DNA from: Anaerolineae bacterium | GTDB taxonomy: Bacteria > Chloroflexota > Anaerolineae > SSC4 > Amarolineaceae | Direction of reading: 5' to 3' | Length of the DNA: 6,294 nt | Assembly: GCA_013693795.1 (NCBI GenBank) | Contig: CP059258.1 | Coordinates: 181,097 to 187,390 of the forward strand | Part shown: piece by piece, positions 6,134 through 6,294 of the stretch | Layout: the number at the start of each line of letters is the position of its first letter | How positions within the stretch are numbered: position 1 is the stretch's first letter | Made by a program: the position numbers and the translations under genes | Notes under the pieces: model-generated | Database searches by the model: none | Told to the model about the DNA's origin: nothing | The model's input: the letters and a program-made list of their open reading frames with translations, nothing else

Positions 6134-6294
6134 TACATCGACTCCGCCCTGGCTTCCAGACCTTCGGGGTCGAGGATGACAATGCGTTTGCGGCCGATGT
6201 CGATCAGGCCTTCGTTCTTGAGGTCGTTGAGAACCTGGGTGGCGGTCTCACGGTACGTCCCGACCATCTCGGCCAGGTCCTGATGGGTGAGCTT
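6133..6294 (-). CDS. Crp/Fnr-family transcriptional regulator, C-terminal winged-helix domain (partial)
   Basis: The last 53 residues, open to the right edge of the window and ending ESM-stop. The sequence [20 protein letters not shown], followed by [20 protein letters not shown], is the helix-turn-helix and wing of Crp/Fnr proteins. The R-E-T segment is in the recognition helix, and D-P-E-G-L closes the domain as usual. The N-terminal cyclic-nucleotide-binding or sensor domain is outside the window, so the effector (cAMP, oxygen, NO, redox) cannot be told. It has no frameshift, unlike the four genes downstream. It points the same way as the secreted genes but is separated by a stem-loop and a new promoter, so whether it controls them is only a guess. 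Family assignment is firm; the subfamily is not. Confidence 0.9.
   Translation of the reverse strand, partial: KLTHQDLAEMVGTYRETATQVLNDLKNEGLIDIGRKRIVILDPEGLEARAESM

Overview
The window is GC-rich, and every gene I can support lies on the minus strand, so transcription runs from high to low coordinates. Long Thr-Pro linkers (PTPTPTPT type) in secreted proteins, telomere-like G/C heptamer repeats between genes and a DoxX/MauE plus MauD-like pair together suggest a Chloroflexota bacterium (Anaerolineae/Caldilineae-like). This is an inference from style; there is no marker gene to prove it.

In transcription order: (1) 6133-6294, the C-terminal winged-helix end of a Crp/Fnr-family regulator, with a stem-loop on its stop codon. 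(2) 5534-6132, about 600 bases without a recognisable gene, holding a very good sigma70-type promoter (6048-6076) and a perfect stem-loop. (3) 3981-5533, 2438-3860 and 902-2208, three secreted, modular proteins. Each has a signal peptide, beta-sandwich-like extracellular domains and a C-terminal hydrophobic anchor with a basic tail. (4) 115-726 and 1-115, a DoxX/MauE-type membrane protein overlapping by one base (TGATG) with the start of a MauD-type thioredoxin-fold protein.

The two upstream secreted genes share an almost identical 0.8 kb segment (2387-3185 and 3930-4727). It covers the Thr-Pro linker, the C-terminal domain, the anchor and the start of the 3' intergenic element, while their N-terminal domains are only distantly related. 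Right after the stop of each of the three secreted genes sits an inverted-repeat element with GGGGTTAGGGG-like tracts, able to form either a long hairpin or a G-quadruplex in the transcript.

The MauE-like gene and all three secreted genes are broken by several frameshifts. Almost all are repaired by adding one G or C in a G/C run. Where the two near-identical copies can be compared, the indels differ. This looks like systematic base loss in sequencing or assembly more than real pseudogenes, so the genes are annotated as full-length CDS with frameshifts. Working together, the set reads as a cell-surface module (three anchored surface proteins containing cysteines) next to a membrane redox pair, with a Crp/Fnr-type regulator upstream. 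The functional link is inferred only from proximity.
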